Below the pieces are notes generated by a model. It did no database searches. It saw only the letters and a list, made by a program, of their open reading frames with translations, and was not told where the DNA came from. This document shows, in pieces, positions 52,500-61,192 of a stretch of DNA of 64,000 nt. The number at the start of each line of letters is the position of its first letter. Within the stretch, counting starts at the first letter, position 1. The DNA lies in contig JAJEPU010000007.1 in assembly GCA_020686985.1 (NCBI GenBank), positions 1-64,000 of the forward strand, written 5' to 3'. The position numbers and the translations under genes were made by a program. Source of the DNA: Brotaphodocola catenula (GTDB taxonomy: Bacteria; Bacillota; Clostridia; Lachnospirales; Lachnospiraceae).

Positions 52500-53885
52500 G
52501 TGAAAAAAGGAGAATTTTTTGAGGCGGTTATTGAACGGGTGGATTTTCCGAACAAGGGAGTCGGCTTTGTAGATGGAGAGCGTGTTGCGGTAAAGAATAC
52601 GATTCCGGGGCAGAAGGTGCGCGGTGTGATCAATAAGAAGAAGGGCGGACGCTGCGAGGGACGCCTCCTTGAGGTTGTGGAGCCGTCTCCGTTAGAGAAG
52701 AAGGAGAATGTCTGCCCGCATTTTGGCGTGTGCGGAGGCTGTCTCTACCAGAGTCTTCCGTATGAGGAGCAGCTTAAGATCAAGGAAGAGCAGGTAAAGA
52801 AACTGCTTGATCCGGTTTGCGGAGTGGATCAGTACGGATTTGAGGGGATCAAGGGAAGCCCGATTCAGGATGGCTACCGCAACAAGATGGAGTTTTCATT
52901 CGGTGACGAGTACAAGGATGGACCGCTTGCGCTTGGAATGCACAAGAGAGGAAGTTTCTATGATATTGTGACGACGACGGACTGCCGGATTGTGCATCCG
53001 GATTTCAACCAGATCCTTGGAACAACGCTTCACTATTTTGCAGAGAAACAGGTTGGTTTCCACAAGAAGCTTCAGCATACGGGATATCTGCGCCATCTTC
53101 TTGTGCGCCGTGCCGTGAAGACCGGAGAGATTCTTGTTGCACTCGTGACTTCCGGTCAGACGGAGACGCTTCCGGAAGCACAGGAAACGCTTCTTGAGGG
53201 CTGGAAGGAGGCTCTGCTTGCGCTGAAGCTTGAGGGGGCTTTTGCCGGAATCTTACATATCCTCAATGACAGTCTTGCGGATGTGGTCCAGAGCGATGAG
53301 ACGACGATTTTGTATGGACAGGACTATTTCTATGAGGAGATTTTAGGACTGAAGTTTCGAATCACGCCGTTCTCCTTCTTCCAGACGAATTCTCTCGGCG
53401 CAGAGGTGCTCTATGATACCGCGCGCTCTTACGTCGGCGAGACGAAGGATAAGGTGATCTTTGATCTCTACAGCGGAACCGGAACGATCGCGCAGGTCAT
53501 TGCTCCGGTTGCAGCTCATGTGATCGGTGTTGAGATCGTGGAGGAAGCAGTCGGGGCTGCGAAGGAGAATGCGGCTCTCAATGGACTTTCCAACTGCGAT
53601 TTCATTGCCGGAGACGTGCTGAAGGTCATCGGTGAGATCACGGACAAGCCGGATCTGATTGTGCTTGATCCTCCGCGCGATGGCATCCATCCGAAGGCGA
53701 TTGGACGAATCATTGATTACAACGTTGACCGGATCATCTACATTTCCTGCAAGCCGACGAGCCTTGCAAGAGACTTGGAAAGTTTCCTCGCCGCAGGTTA
53801 CCGGGTGGAGAGAAGCTGCTGCGTCGATATGTTTCCGGCAACTGCGGGGATAGAAACAGTCTGCCAGTTAACCCGCATAAAATAA
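52500..53885 (+). CDS. rlmD: 23S rRNA (uracil-C5)-methyltransferase RlmD/TrmA family
   Basis: A 461-residue RNA m5U methyltransferase. A TRAM domain (about 1-60, VIERVDFPNKGVGFVDGERVAV) is followed by the iron-sulfur cysteines CPHFGVCGGCLYQ, a central insert, and the SAM-binding domain with DLYSGTGTIAQ and LDPPRDG. The catalytic Cys is in IIYISCKPTSLARDL. Clostridial members act on one or both of U747 and U1939 of 23S rRNA. It starts at a GTG after AAGGAG, behind a simple-sequence tract. A long terminator follows. Confidence 0.93.
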   Translation: MKKGEFFEAVIERVDFPNKGVGFVDGERVAVKNTIPGQKVRGVINKKKGGRCEGRLLEVVEPSPLEKKENVCPHFGVCGGCLYQSLPYEEQLKIKEEQVKKLLDPVCGVDQYGFEGIKGSPIQDGYRNKMEFSFGDEYKDGPLALGMHKRGSFYDIVTTTDCRIVHPDFNQILGTTLHYFAEKQVGFHKKLQHTGYLRHLLVRRAVKTGEILVALVTSGQTETLPEAQETLLEGWKEALLALKLEGAFAGILHILNDSLADVVQSDETTILYGQDYFYEEILGLKFRITPFSFFQTNSLGAEVLYDTARSYVGETKDKVIFDLYSGTGTIAQVIAPVAAHVIGVEIVEEAVGAAKENAALNGLSNCDFIAGDVLKVIGEITDKPDLIVLDPPRDGIHPKAIGRIIDYNVDRIIYISCKPTSLARDLESFLAAGYRVERSCCVDMFPATAGIETVCQLTRIK

Positions 53886-53916
53886 GGGTTTGCAGACTTC
53901 GCGCAAGATAAAAAAT

Positions 53917-53984
53917 GACAACTGACTACGGTTTGACTACATCGATTTTCGTTGTCCTCAAATCTGTGCCGGTTGTCTTTTTTT
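53917..53984 (+). terminator. Intrinsic terminator after rlmD
   Basis: GACAAC (53917-53922) pairs with GTTGTC (53972-53977), followed by seven T's. The 49-base loop is long. The remaining 53985-54341 is AT-rich upstream sequence of tctC. Confidence 0.6.
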
Positions 53985-54131
53985 ATTTCATAGGAAACTG
54001 AGAAAATGTGCAAAAACACGTTCTCTTTTGGGAATGCTCATCCTGGGATGGTCATCGTGGGCGATTTATGATGCTTTCTATTTATCTATGATGGGAAAGT
54101 TATTTTTACAAACACTTGAAATTAACTAAAG

Positions 54132-54188
54132 TGGTATGTGTACTATAAAAAATTGGGTTTTGTAAAATCTCAATAATTGTAATATAAT
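54132..54188 (+). promoter_or_regulatory. Promoter region of the tctCBA operon
   Basis: TTGTAA (54160-54165) and TATAAT (54183-54188), 17 bases apart, form a promoter. TGGTATGTGTACTA (about 54132-54145) just upstream is an imperfect palindrome of the type bound by FCD-GntR regulators. A possible link to the regulator at 2408 is speculative. Confidence 0.55.
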
Positions 54189-54341
54189 CTCATTGTAAGG
54201 ACACAGAGAGACAAGAAAACCTGAAAAACAGATAAAAAATCAGGACAAAACTTTCTTGGAATAGAACAATGTGTCAAAATTGGTAGATCACCTGTGATGA
54301 ACTTTGGGGTAAGAAAAAACAAAATAAGGAGAGAGAATGTT

Positions 54342-55421
54342 ATGAAGAAAAAATGGAGTCATATCTTGATGGCGGGCGTTATGGCAGTTGCAATGGTAGC
54401 AACAACTGCATGCAGCAAGGCAGATAAGACAGATGCGCCGGCAGCGGACAGCGCAGCAGCAAGCACGGCAGCAGAGGGAAGTGCAGTTGCAGACGCAGGC
54501 GACATCGGTTTCCCGAAGAATGAGACAATCACTCTTGTTGTTCCGGGTAAAGCAGGTGGTGGTTCTGACTTGGGAATCCGTTATTACAGCGAGGGACTCA
54601 ATCGTCTGTACGGTTTAAAGACAACCGTAACCAACTACGACAGCAACACCGTTGGTCATCAGACCGTAGCGTCCGCAAAGCCGGATGGAACGACTCTGAC
54701 CGTAGCAACCTCCGCACTGAACATCCAGTACATCACCGGAAACTCTGAGGCAAACCCGATCAAGGACTTCACCCTGATTGCCTGCCTTCAGGATAACGGT
54801 TTCTCCACCCTGGCAGTACCGGCAGATGCTCCGTATGATGATTTCGCAGGTTTCGTTGAGTACGCAAAGGCTCATCCGGGCGAGTTAAACGCAGGTATGC
54901 CAGCAGCAGGAGCAAACACCTTCCTCTTCGGTATGCTGACTGAGAAGACTGGAATTGAGTTAAACTCCGTAGAGTGTGCATCTGAGTCCGATCGTCTGAC
55001 CAACTTAGCAGGTGGTTTCATCGATATCGGTGTTGTCAATGTCGGAAACGCAGCGGAGTATGAGAAAGCTGGAAAGCTGAAAGTTATCGGTACCGTATCT
55101 TCTGACGGTGTGACGATCTCTGAGTATCCGGAAGAACTGCCGGACAACTACAAGACTCTTCAGGAGCAGGGTTTTGAGGATTGCACTCTGTCTGTTTACC
55201 ACTATCTGTTAGGACCGGCTGGCATGGATGAGACGATGGTTAAGAACATGAACGAGGCAATGAAGGCAGTTGTAGAAGATCAGACTGTAAACGAGGGCAT
55301 CGCAGGAATCGGTAACATCCCGGGATGGCATGATCTTGAGGAGTCTAAGAAGATTCGTGACGACGAGTACGCTCAGTTCGTTGAGATCGCAAAAGATCTG
55401 GATATGTTTGTTCAGGAGTAA
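54342..55421 (+). CDS. tctC: TctC-type tripartite tricarboxylate transporter binding lipoprotein
   Basis: A 359-residue extracellular binding protein. The signal peptide ends with TTAC, making Cys 24 the lipid-modified residue, followed by an Ala/Asp/Ser linker (about 25-62). The domain begins ITLVVPGKAGGGSDLGIRYYSEGLN and includes VGHQTVASAKPDGTTLTVATS, both typical of Bug/TctC proteins that bind carboxylates between two lobes. The ATG 54342 follows GGAGAGAG; an in-frame upstream ATG at 54294 is rejected because it would add a basic extension before the signal. Heads a tctC-tctB-tctA-hydrolase operon. Confidence 0.92.
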   Translation: MKKKWSHILMAGVMAVAMVATTACSKADKTDAPAADSAAASTAAEGSAVADAGDIGFPKNETITLVVPGKAGGGSDLGIRYYSEGLNRLYGLKTTVTNYDSNTVGHQTVASAKPDGTTLTVATSALNIQYITGNSEANPIKDFTLIACLQDNGFSTLAVPADAPYDDFAGFVEYAKAHPGELNAGMPAAGANTFLFGMLTEKTGIELNSVECASESDRLTNLAGGFIDIGVVNVGNAAEYEKAGKLKVIGTVSSDGVTISEYPEELPDNYKTLQEQGFEDCTLSVYHYLLGPAGMDETMVKNMNEAMKAVVEDQTVNEGIAGIGNIPGWHDLEESKKIRDDEYAQFVEIAKDLDMFVQE

Positions 55422-55455
55422 GGATCTATCTGGAAGTTTTAAAATTTTAAGAAGG

Positions 55456-55534
55456 GTAACTGTACAGAACAGTTACGACATAAGGATGTACGACGAATGT
55501 CCTGGGAAGCCCAAAACCTCCCGGGACATTTTAA
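55456..55534 (+). terminator. Intercistronic hairpins between tctC and tctB
   Basis: GTAACTG/CAGTTAC (55456-55462/55470-55476) and a 12-bp stem (55496-55507 with 55519-55530) followed by TTTTAAAA. A partial terminator or RNA stabiliser here would give more binding protein than permease, a common arrangement. Confidence 0.7.
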
Positions 55535-55555
55535 AAGAGAGGAGATTATCGGATT

Positions 55556-56023
55556 ATGAAGATGCGGAGAGATACCGTGACCGGAATTGTGGGACTGATC
55601 GGCTGTGCATTTTTCTTCTTTATGACACAGTCTGTAAAACAGCCGGCAAAACTGCTTGAACCGGGACCGAGACTGTTGCCGTATGTGGCAATTGTTCTGA
55701 TTGCGATGAGTTCCATTGCACTGCTTATCAAGGGTGTGAAGGAGAGCGCGATTGAGGAAAAACCATATTTCCCAAAGGGTGGCGTGTTAAAGATCAGCAG
55801 AAGTTTTGCTTACCTTGTAATCTACGCGATTGCGATGACCTGGTTAGGATTTCTGATCACAACCCCTTTTGCAACGGTTGTATTTATCTATGATCTGAAG
55901 GGCAACAGTGAAGTAAAACTGCTTCCGTCCATTCTCATTGCCATTCTGGTGACCGCTGGTCTGTATGCAATGTTTGTGTTCGGATTCCAGGTAAAACTCC
56001 CGGCAGGAATTCTTTTCTCCTAA
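55556..56023 (+). CDS. tctB: TctB-type small membrane subunit
   Basis: A 155-residue membrane protein with four predicted helices, including one at the N-terminus (TGIVGLIGCAFFFFMT). The motif LEPGPRLLPYVAIVLIAMSS is typical of TctB, the small integral subunit of tripartite tricarboxylate transporters. It sits between the binding protein and the large permease, as usual. The gap after it (56024-56139) is T-rich with repeats of TTTGATTTGTTTTATTTG and holds no gene. AGAGGAG precedes the ATG by about 10 bases. Confidence 0.88.
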   Translation: MKMRRDTVTGIVGLIGCAFFFFMTQSVKQPAKLLEPGPRLLPYVAIVLIAMSSIALLIKGVKESAIEEKPYFPKGGVLKISRSFAYLVIYAIAMTWLGFLITTPFATVVFIYDLKGNSEVKLLPSILIAILVTAGLYAMFVFGFQVKLPAGILFS

Positions 56024-56139
56024 GAGTTTGCGTTTGATTCGTTTGCTTTATTTGATTTGTTTTATTTGTTTTACTTTTTCATTTGATTGCTTTATTTTAT
56101 TTATCTGATATCTGAGAAATTTATTGAGGAGGAACAATC

Positions 56140-57663
56140 ATGGCAGAATACATAAATGCGTTGATGATCTGTCTTCAGCCGATTAATCTGTTGTTGATCA
56201 TCGCGATGGTTGCACTTGGAATCGTCTTCGGTGCGATTCCGGGACTGTCCGCAACCCTCGGTATTGCGTTACTGCTTCCGGTTACATTCGGACTTTCTAC
56301 TGAAACTTCATTTGTACTGCTTCTTGCAATCTGGATCGGAGGCGTTTCCGGAACCTTCATCTCTGCGGTTCTGATCGGTATTCCGGGATCATCTTCCGCA
56401 ATTGCAACCTGTTTTGACGGTTTCCCGATGACAAAGAATGGTCAGGCAGGAAAGGCACTTGGAATCGGTATGACCGCTTCCTTTATCGGAACCGTTGGTT
56501 CTGTCGCACTCGCTACGGTACTTTCCCCGGTGATCGCAGAGTTCGCGCTTCATCTTGGACCGTGGGAGTACTTTTCCCTGTGCTTCTGTGCGATCACTCT
56601 GGTTGCATCTCTGTCAAAGGGAAATATCTTCAAGGGAATCATGGCTGCCGGAATCGGACTGCTGATGGGATGCATCGGTATGGACCCGATCAACGGAGCT
56701 ACCCGTTTTACATTTGGAAACACCTACCTCTCCGGTGGAATCAGCACGGTTGCACAGATGCTTGGTATGTTTGCAATGTGCCAGATCATCCGTGACTCTG
56801 CCCGCGGTGAGGCAAAGATGCCGGACGCAAATGTCGGAAACATGAAGGGTCTCGGTGTTAGCTTTAAGGATATCATTGAGAACATCAAGACGATCGCCTT
56901 TGCTTTCGCTTCCGGACTCTGGATCGGTTTCCTTCCGGGAATGGGATCTGGTATCTCCAACATGGTTGCTTACGGATACGCAAAGAGCATCAGCAAAGAT
57001 CCGGACAGCTTTGGAAAAGGAAATCCGGCAGGTGTGTGGGCTTCTGAGACAGCAAACAATGCTTCCCTCGGTGGTGCACTGATCCCGATGATGGCACTCG
57101 GAATTCCGGGAGATGGAATCACCGCAATGCTGATTGCAGGTCTGACGATTCACGGTCTTCAGGCAGGTCCTCTGTTCATGACCGAACAGCCGGATCTGGC
57201 AATGCTGATCTTCGCCTGCGTTATGGTAGCTGCAATCATCACCTACCTGATTCAGATTCTGACAAAGCGTTGGTTCCCGTACATCCTGAAAGTTCCGTAT
57301 CACTACCTTTACACGGTAATTCTTGTAATCTGCTACATCGGCGGTTACGGAATCTCCAATACAATGTTCAACATCTATGTGATGCTGGCACTTTGCTTCC
57401 TTGCAATCTTCATGAGCGTATCCGGTCTTCCGACCTCCCCACTTGTACTTGCGTTCATCCTTTCAAGCAAGCTGGAGCGTTACTTCCGTCAGGGAATCAG
57501 CTATGCACATGGAAGCTATGCACCGTTCTTCACCAGACCGATTTCCGCAGTTCTGCTGATTGTTTCTGTATTCTGCGTAGTTTGGCCGTTCCTGTCTGAT
57601 CGTCTGAAGAATAAGAAAAAGATGGCAGTAGCAGGTGCTCAGAACGAGGTAAATGATGACTGA
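56140..57663 (+). CDS. tctA: TctA-type large permease
   Basis: A 507-residue permease with about twelve membrane helices and two inverted halves. Signature segments are FGAIPGLSATLGIALLLPVTFGL, VLIGIPGSSSAIATCFDGFPMTKNGQAGKALG and FLPGMGSGISNMVAYGYAKSISK. This is the main pathway of the tripartite tricarboxylate transporter; uptake is usually Na+ or H+ coupled. Ligand is unknown, but the location next to pectin genes makes a uronate or other sugar acid possible. GAGGAGG lies 8 bases before the ATG, and its end overlaps the next gene by 11 bases. Confidence 0.93.
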   Translation: MAEYINALMICLQPINLLLIIAMVALGIVFGAIPGLSATLGIALLLPVTFGLSTETSFVLLLAIWIGGVSGTFISAVLIGIPGSSSAIATCFDGFPMTKNGQAGKALGIGMTASFIGTVGSVALATVLSPVIAEFALHLGPWEYFSLCFCAITLVASLSKGNIFKGIMAAGIGLLMGCIGMDPINGATRFTFGNTYLSGGISTVAQMLGMFAMCQIIRDSARGEAKMPDANVGNMKGLGVSFKDIIENIKTIAFAFASGLWIGFLPGMGSGISNMVAYGYAKSISKDPDSFGKGNPAGVWASETANNASLGGALIPMMALGIPGDGITAMLIAGLTIHGLQAGPLFMTEQPDLAMLIFACVMVAAIITYLIQILTKRWFPYILKVPYHYLYTVILVICYIGGYGISNTMFNIYVMLALCFLAIFMSVSGLPTSPLVLAFILSSKLERYFRQGISYAHGSYAPFFTRPISAVLLIVSVFCVVWPFLSDRLKNKKKMAVAGAQNEVNDD

Positions 57664-58756
57664 AAACATTGATCGGAAGGATTTTCCTCTAATTGATGCC
57701 TGTTATGCGACTCTTCCGTCCATGCTCAGAAAGTTTGACCGTTATGCCAGAAAATCCTATTTTCAGGGAAATGGCAGAGAGGAATTTGAGACATGGAAAA
57801 TTCAGACCAGAGAGCTTCTTTATAAGCTCTTCGGTCTGGATAAGATGGAGAAATCTTCCTTAGATCCGGTTATGGAAGAACAAAAAACATTGCCGGATGG
57901 AATACGGAGAGAACATGTACGGATTCAGGTTGAGCCGGATGTGTGGATGTCCATGTATCTGCTGATTCCTGCAGATGCGGACGCCAGCACCCGGCTCTTT
58001 TTATGCCCTCCTGGTCATAATGGGGGCGGAAAATACAGCGTTTCGGGTGTCTCAGAGTACAATTTGGTGAACCAAAAGATTGAACAGTATCACTATGATT
58101 ACGGGATGCAGTTGGCAAAACTCGGATTTGTCGCAGTCTGTCCGGACTGCCGGGGATTTGGTGAGCGAAGAGAGGAGCTGGCAGATACGAGAAATCCGGA
58201 GCTTGCCCTGCGCGGAGATTGTTACTGGCTCGCGCATATGGGAGAACCGCTCGGAATTCCGGTCGCCGGAATGTTGACCTGGGATCTGATGAGGGCGATC
58301 GATTATTTGAGCGCGCGCGGAGATTGGGATACGGAGCACATTGGCTGTCTTGGATTTTCCGGTGGTGGGATGCAGACGCTCTGGCTTTCGGCTTTCGATG
58401 ATCGGATCGATCTTGCCGTGATCAGCGGATATCTCTATGGATACCGGGATTCGCTTCTGTCCCTGAATCGCAACTGTTCGTGCAACTATGTTCCACATCT
58501 CTGGGAGTATCTCGATATGGGGGATATCGCATCTCTGATTGCGCCTCGTCCGCTCTGGATTCAGTCTTGCAGGGATGATCGCCTGAATGGACCGCGCGGA
58601 CTTGAAAACGTGCGGGAACAGGTGGAGATTGTTCGAAGCGCTTATCGGTGGTACGGAGCAGAGGAACGTTTGATTCATGAAATCTGTGAGGGTGGACACC
58701 AGTGGCATGGGGAAAATCTGGAGTCTTATCTTAACAGGATGATTCAAATGATTTGA
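57653..58756 (+). CDS. Alpha/beta hydrolase, acetyl-esterase-like
   Basis: A 367-residue cytosolic hydrolase. The fold is visible from VWMSMYLLIPADA, LFLCPPGHNGGGKY (oxyanion turn) and CPDCRGFGERREE. The nucleophile is Ser in GFSGGGMQTL (about residue 240). The Asp follows in WIQSCRDDRLNGP and the His in CEGGHQWHGE. The pattern resembles Abhydrolase_7 and acetyl xylan esterase relatives. Given the GH28 and GH105 neighbours it may remove acetyl or methyl groups from pectin fragments. It overlaps tctA by 11 bases, so translation is coupled. Confidence 0.82.
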   Translation: MMTENIDRKDFPLIDACYATLPSMLRKFDRYARKSYFQGNGREEFETWKIQTRELLYKLFGLDKMEKSSLDPVMEEQKTLPDGIRREHVRIQVEPDVWMSMYLLIPADADASTRLFLCPPGHNGGGKYSVSGVSEYNLVNQKIEQYHYDYGMQLAKLGFVAVCPDCRGFGERREELADTRNPELALRGDCYWLAHMGEPLGIPVAGMLTWDLMRAIDYLSARGDWDTEHIGCLGFSGGGMQTLWLSAFDDRIDLAVISGYLYGYRDSLLSLNRNCSCNYVPHLWEYLDMGDIASLIAPRPLWIQSCRDDRLNGPRGLENVREQVEIVRSAYRWYGAEERLIHEICEGGHQWHGENLESYLNRMIQMI

Positions 58757-58760
58757 ATGA

Positions 58761-58802
58761 CGTTCATAACCAGAAATAAATCGTTCATAACCAGAAATAA
58801 AT
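58761..58802 (+). repeat. Perfect 21-bp tandem duplication
   Basis: Bases 58761-58781 are repeated exactly at 58782-58802 with no gap. The unit begins CGTTCATAACC. It lies in the 68-bp gap between the hydrolase and GH28 genes, 22 bases before the GH28 start, and pushes the ribosome site downstream. It could be a recent slippage event or a doubled regulatory site. Confidence 0.9.
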
Positions 58803-58824
58803 AAGAAAGAGAAGGAGACATTCC

Positions 58825-61047
58825 ATGGAAAAATTACAGCTGAGAGAGGAAATTCTGAGCCGTATGGAATTGCCGGTCATTGCGGACAGAAGTTATTCGG
58901 TGCAGGAGTTCGGCGTAGTTCCGAACTCAGAAAAAATTCAGACTGTATTTCTGCAAAAAGCCATTGATACAGTCAGTGAGTGTGGCGGTGGACGGCTTGT
59001 GATTCCGTCGGGGTCTTACCGGACAGGGGCTTTGCATTTGAAAAGTGGAGTGGAACTTCATTTAGAGAGTGCAGACACTGTGCTGAAATTTGTGAATGAG
59101 GAGGTTTCCCTTCACTATCCGCTGGTGTTTTCGCATTGGGAGGCAACACCATGCTACAATTTTAGTTCCTTGATCTATGCATGTGACGCTCATGATATTG
59201 CCGTTACAGGATGCGGAATTCTCGACGGAGGGGCAGATCGGGAGCACTGGTGGAACTGGCATCACCAGGTCGAGGATGCGTGGTCGAGCAACCGCAGAGA
59301 TATGCAGTTGGAGGATCGAAAGGCTCTGCGTGTGATGAACGAGAACGGCACTCCGATTGAGGAGCGAGTATTTGGTGATGGTCATTTCCTGCGCCCGAAC
59401 TTTGTACAGCCGATCCGTTGTAAGCGTGTTCTGCTTCAGGGATTTACGTTAAAGAACAGCCCGATGTGGCAACTCAATCCTGTCATGTGTGAGAGCCTGA
59501 CTGTCGATGGAGTCACAATGTCGAGCCACGGGGCAAACAACGATGGCTGTGATCCGGAGAGTTGCAGTGGCGTACATATCAAAAACTGTCGGTTTGACAC
59601 CGGAGATGACTGCATCAGCTTAAAATCCGGCAGAGATCGGGACGGACGCATTGCAAACAAGGCGTGTGAGTATGTTTTGATCGAAAACAATGAGTTTGCG
59701 GATGGTCACGGCGGAGTTGCTCTCGGAAGTGAGATGAGTGGTGGAATCCGCCACGTGCTCGCGATGAACAACCGGTTCAGCAGTCCGAATCTGACGTATG
59801 CGCTTCGGCTTAAAACGAATGCGAAACGCGGGGGAATGGTTGAGGAGATCATTCTTGCGGACAGTGTGATGGATCATGTGCACGGCGCAGCGGTTCACGG
59901 AACGATGCTTTATGAGGATGGAAGAAATGGCGAGTATCTGCCGGTCTTTCGGAATATCCGAATCGAGAACATCACGGCGCATGGTGGAGATTACGGAATT
60001 TTCCTCGAGGCCTTTGATGAGGTGCCGATCACTGGGCTTGTGCTCAAGAACATTGTGATTGACGGGGCGAAGAAGAAGATTCGCTGTATGAACTGGAGCG
60101 ATCCGGTTGTCGAGAATGTTGTGATCAACGGAAGTCATTTTCCGCGTCCGATCAGCGTCAGAATCACGGATGTTCCGCGGGCAGGCGAGCTGTGCCATGC
60201 GGAGGCGGAACTCTGCGATGGAGTTGGCGAGTGCAAGTTCACATGGAAGTATTGTGGAGCAGATGGAATCTGGAAGGCGCTTGGGGGCAATCAGACGGCA
60301 GAGATTCCGGCGGATGCCTGTGAGGTTCAGGTGTCAGTGGCGGACAGCCAGAATAATATAGAAGAAAGTATTGTCTACCGAGTGTTTCCGGGCGCTGGTG
60401 AGGCGAGAGATTTCGCGGATACAGATGCAAGTTTAGAAATGGGTGCAGATGTAGAAGCTGGGGCGTCTGATCATGCAGGTGCGAAGTCAGATGCTGATGT
60501 GAGCAGACGACTGTGGTGCAGAGGCATGCTTGAGAAGATTCAGCCGCTTTCTGCGCGACCGGTCACAAGAGAAAAACTTGCGAAGATGATGATCCCGTTA
60601 ATGGAAGCGGAGGATGAGAAGGAGCTGGAGCTTGCAGAGCACTCATCGGAATCGACGGAATCAATGGAATCATCGAAATCATCGAAATCAACGGAAAAAG
60701 TTGCGAAAGCTGAGGCTTCCTCCTGCCTTGAGACGGCACTTCGCCAGGGATTTTTAAAGATGGAGAAAGACGGAAGTCTCAAGCCGGATGGCACAGTCAG
60801 CCGACAGGAGATGGCGACTGTTGCGATGCAGGCATGCGGAGTCAATTATCGGAATGCATCAAGCACGATGCCGGTTTGCGAGGATGTCGCAAGCGTTGAT
60901 AACAATTATGGAACAAACGTTGCAAGAGCTCTGTATTTTGGATTTATGGAGCTTGACAAAGCTGGATGTTTCCGCCCGCTTGAGCCGGTCACGGAGCGGG
61001 AGACCGCAGTGATTTTGAATCGTGTGGCTGATTTTGCCGGAATATAA
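58825..61047 (+). CDS. GH28 polygalacturonase-like enzyme with SLH-like tail
   Basis: A 740-residue protein. Residues 20-445 are a right-handed beta-helix of family GH28: VQEFGVVPNSEK opens it, NSPMWQLNP and the catalytic stretch NNDGCDPESC, then DTGDDCISLKSG and GHGGVALGSEMSGG give the conserved Asp and His residues. Residues 450-530 form an Ig-like domain. After an acidic Ser-rich linker (HSSESTESMESSKSSKSTE), two or three degenerate SLH-like modules follow (GFLKMEKDGSLKPDGTVSRQEMA; YFGFMELDKAGCFRPLEPVTERETA). No signal peptide is present, so it probably acts on oligogalacturonides inside the cell, which makes the SLH-like tail odd. AAGGAG precedes the start. Confidence 0.88.
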   Translation: MEKLQLREEILSRMELPVIADRSYSVQEFGVVPNSEKIQTVFLQKAIDTVSECGGGRLVIPSGSYRTGALHLKSGVELHLESADTVLKFVNEEVSLHYPLVFSHWEATPCYNFSSLIYACDAHDIAVTGCGILDGGADREHWWNWHHQVEDAWSSNRRDMQLEDRKALRVMNENGTPIEERVFGDGHFLRPNFVQPIRCKRVLLQGFTLKNSPMWQLNPVMCESLTVDGVTMSSHGANNDGCDPESCSGVHIKNCRFDTGDDCISLKSGRDRDGRIANKACEYVLIENNEFADGHGGVALGSEMSGGIRHVLAMNNRFSSPNLTYALRLKTNAKRGGMVEEIILADSVMDHVHGAAVHGTMLYEDGRNGEYLPVFRNIRIENITAHGGDYGIFLEAFDEVPITGLVLKNIVIDGAKKKIRCMNWSDPVVENVVINGSHFPRPISVRITDVPRAGELCHAEAELCDGVGECKFTWKYCGADGIWKALGGNQTAEIPADACEVQVSVADSQNNIEESIVYRVFPGAGEARDFADTDASLEMGADVEAGASDHAGAKSDADVSRRLWCRGMLEKIQPLSARPVTREKLAKMMIPLMEAEDEKELELAEHSSESTESMESSKSSKSTEKVAKAEASSCLETALRQGFLKMEKDGSLKPDGTVSRQEMATVAMQACGVNYRNASSTMPVCEDVASVDNNYGTNVARALYFGFMELDKAGCFRPLEPVTERETAVILNRVADFAGI

Positions 61048-61084
61048 ATGCCGAGTATCGAGTAAATTCAGAGGCGCGGAGTAC

Positions 61085-61165
61085 AGGTAATAAGTGTAAG
61101 TGAGTGTGTAAGTGAGTGAGTGCGTAAGTGTGAGTGTGTAAGTGTGTAAATGCATAAGTGGAAGT
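61085..61165 (+). repeat. GTAAGTGA-type simple-sequence tract
   Basis: About 80 bases of repeated GTAAGTGTGAGT and GTAAGTGA units between GH28 and GH105. It ends 15 bases before the AAAGGAG ribosome site. Probably a slippage-prone spacer. Confidence 0.8.
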
Positions 61166-61192
61166 AGAAGTGCAGAAAGGAGAAGGCAAGAT

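Noticed and set aside
58761..58802. CRISPR-like repeat
   Set aside because: Only two units, directly joined with no spacer, and no cas genes in the window.
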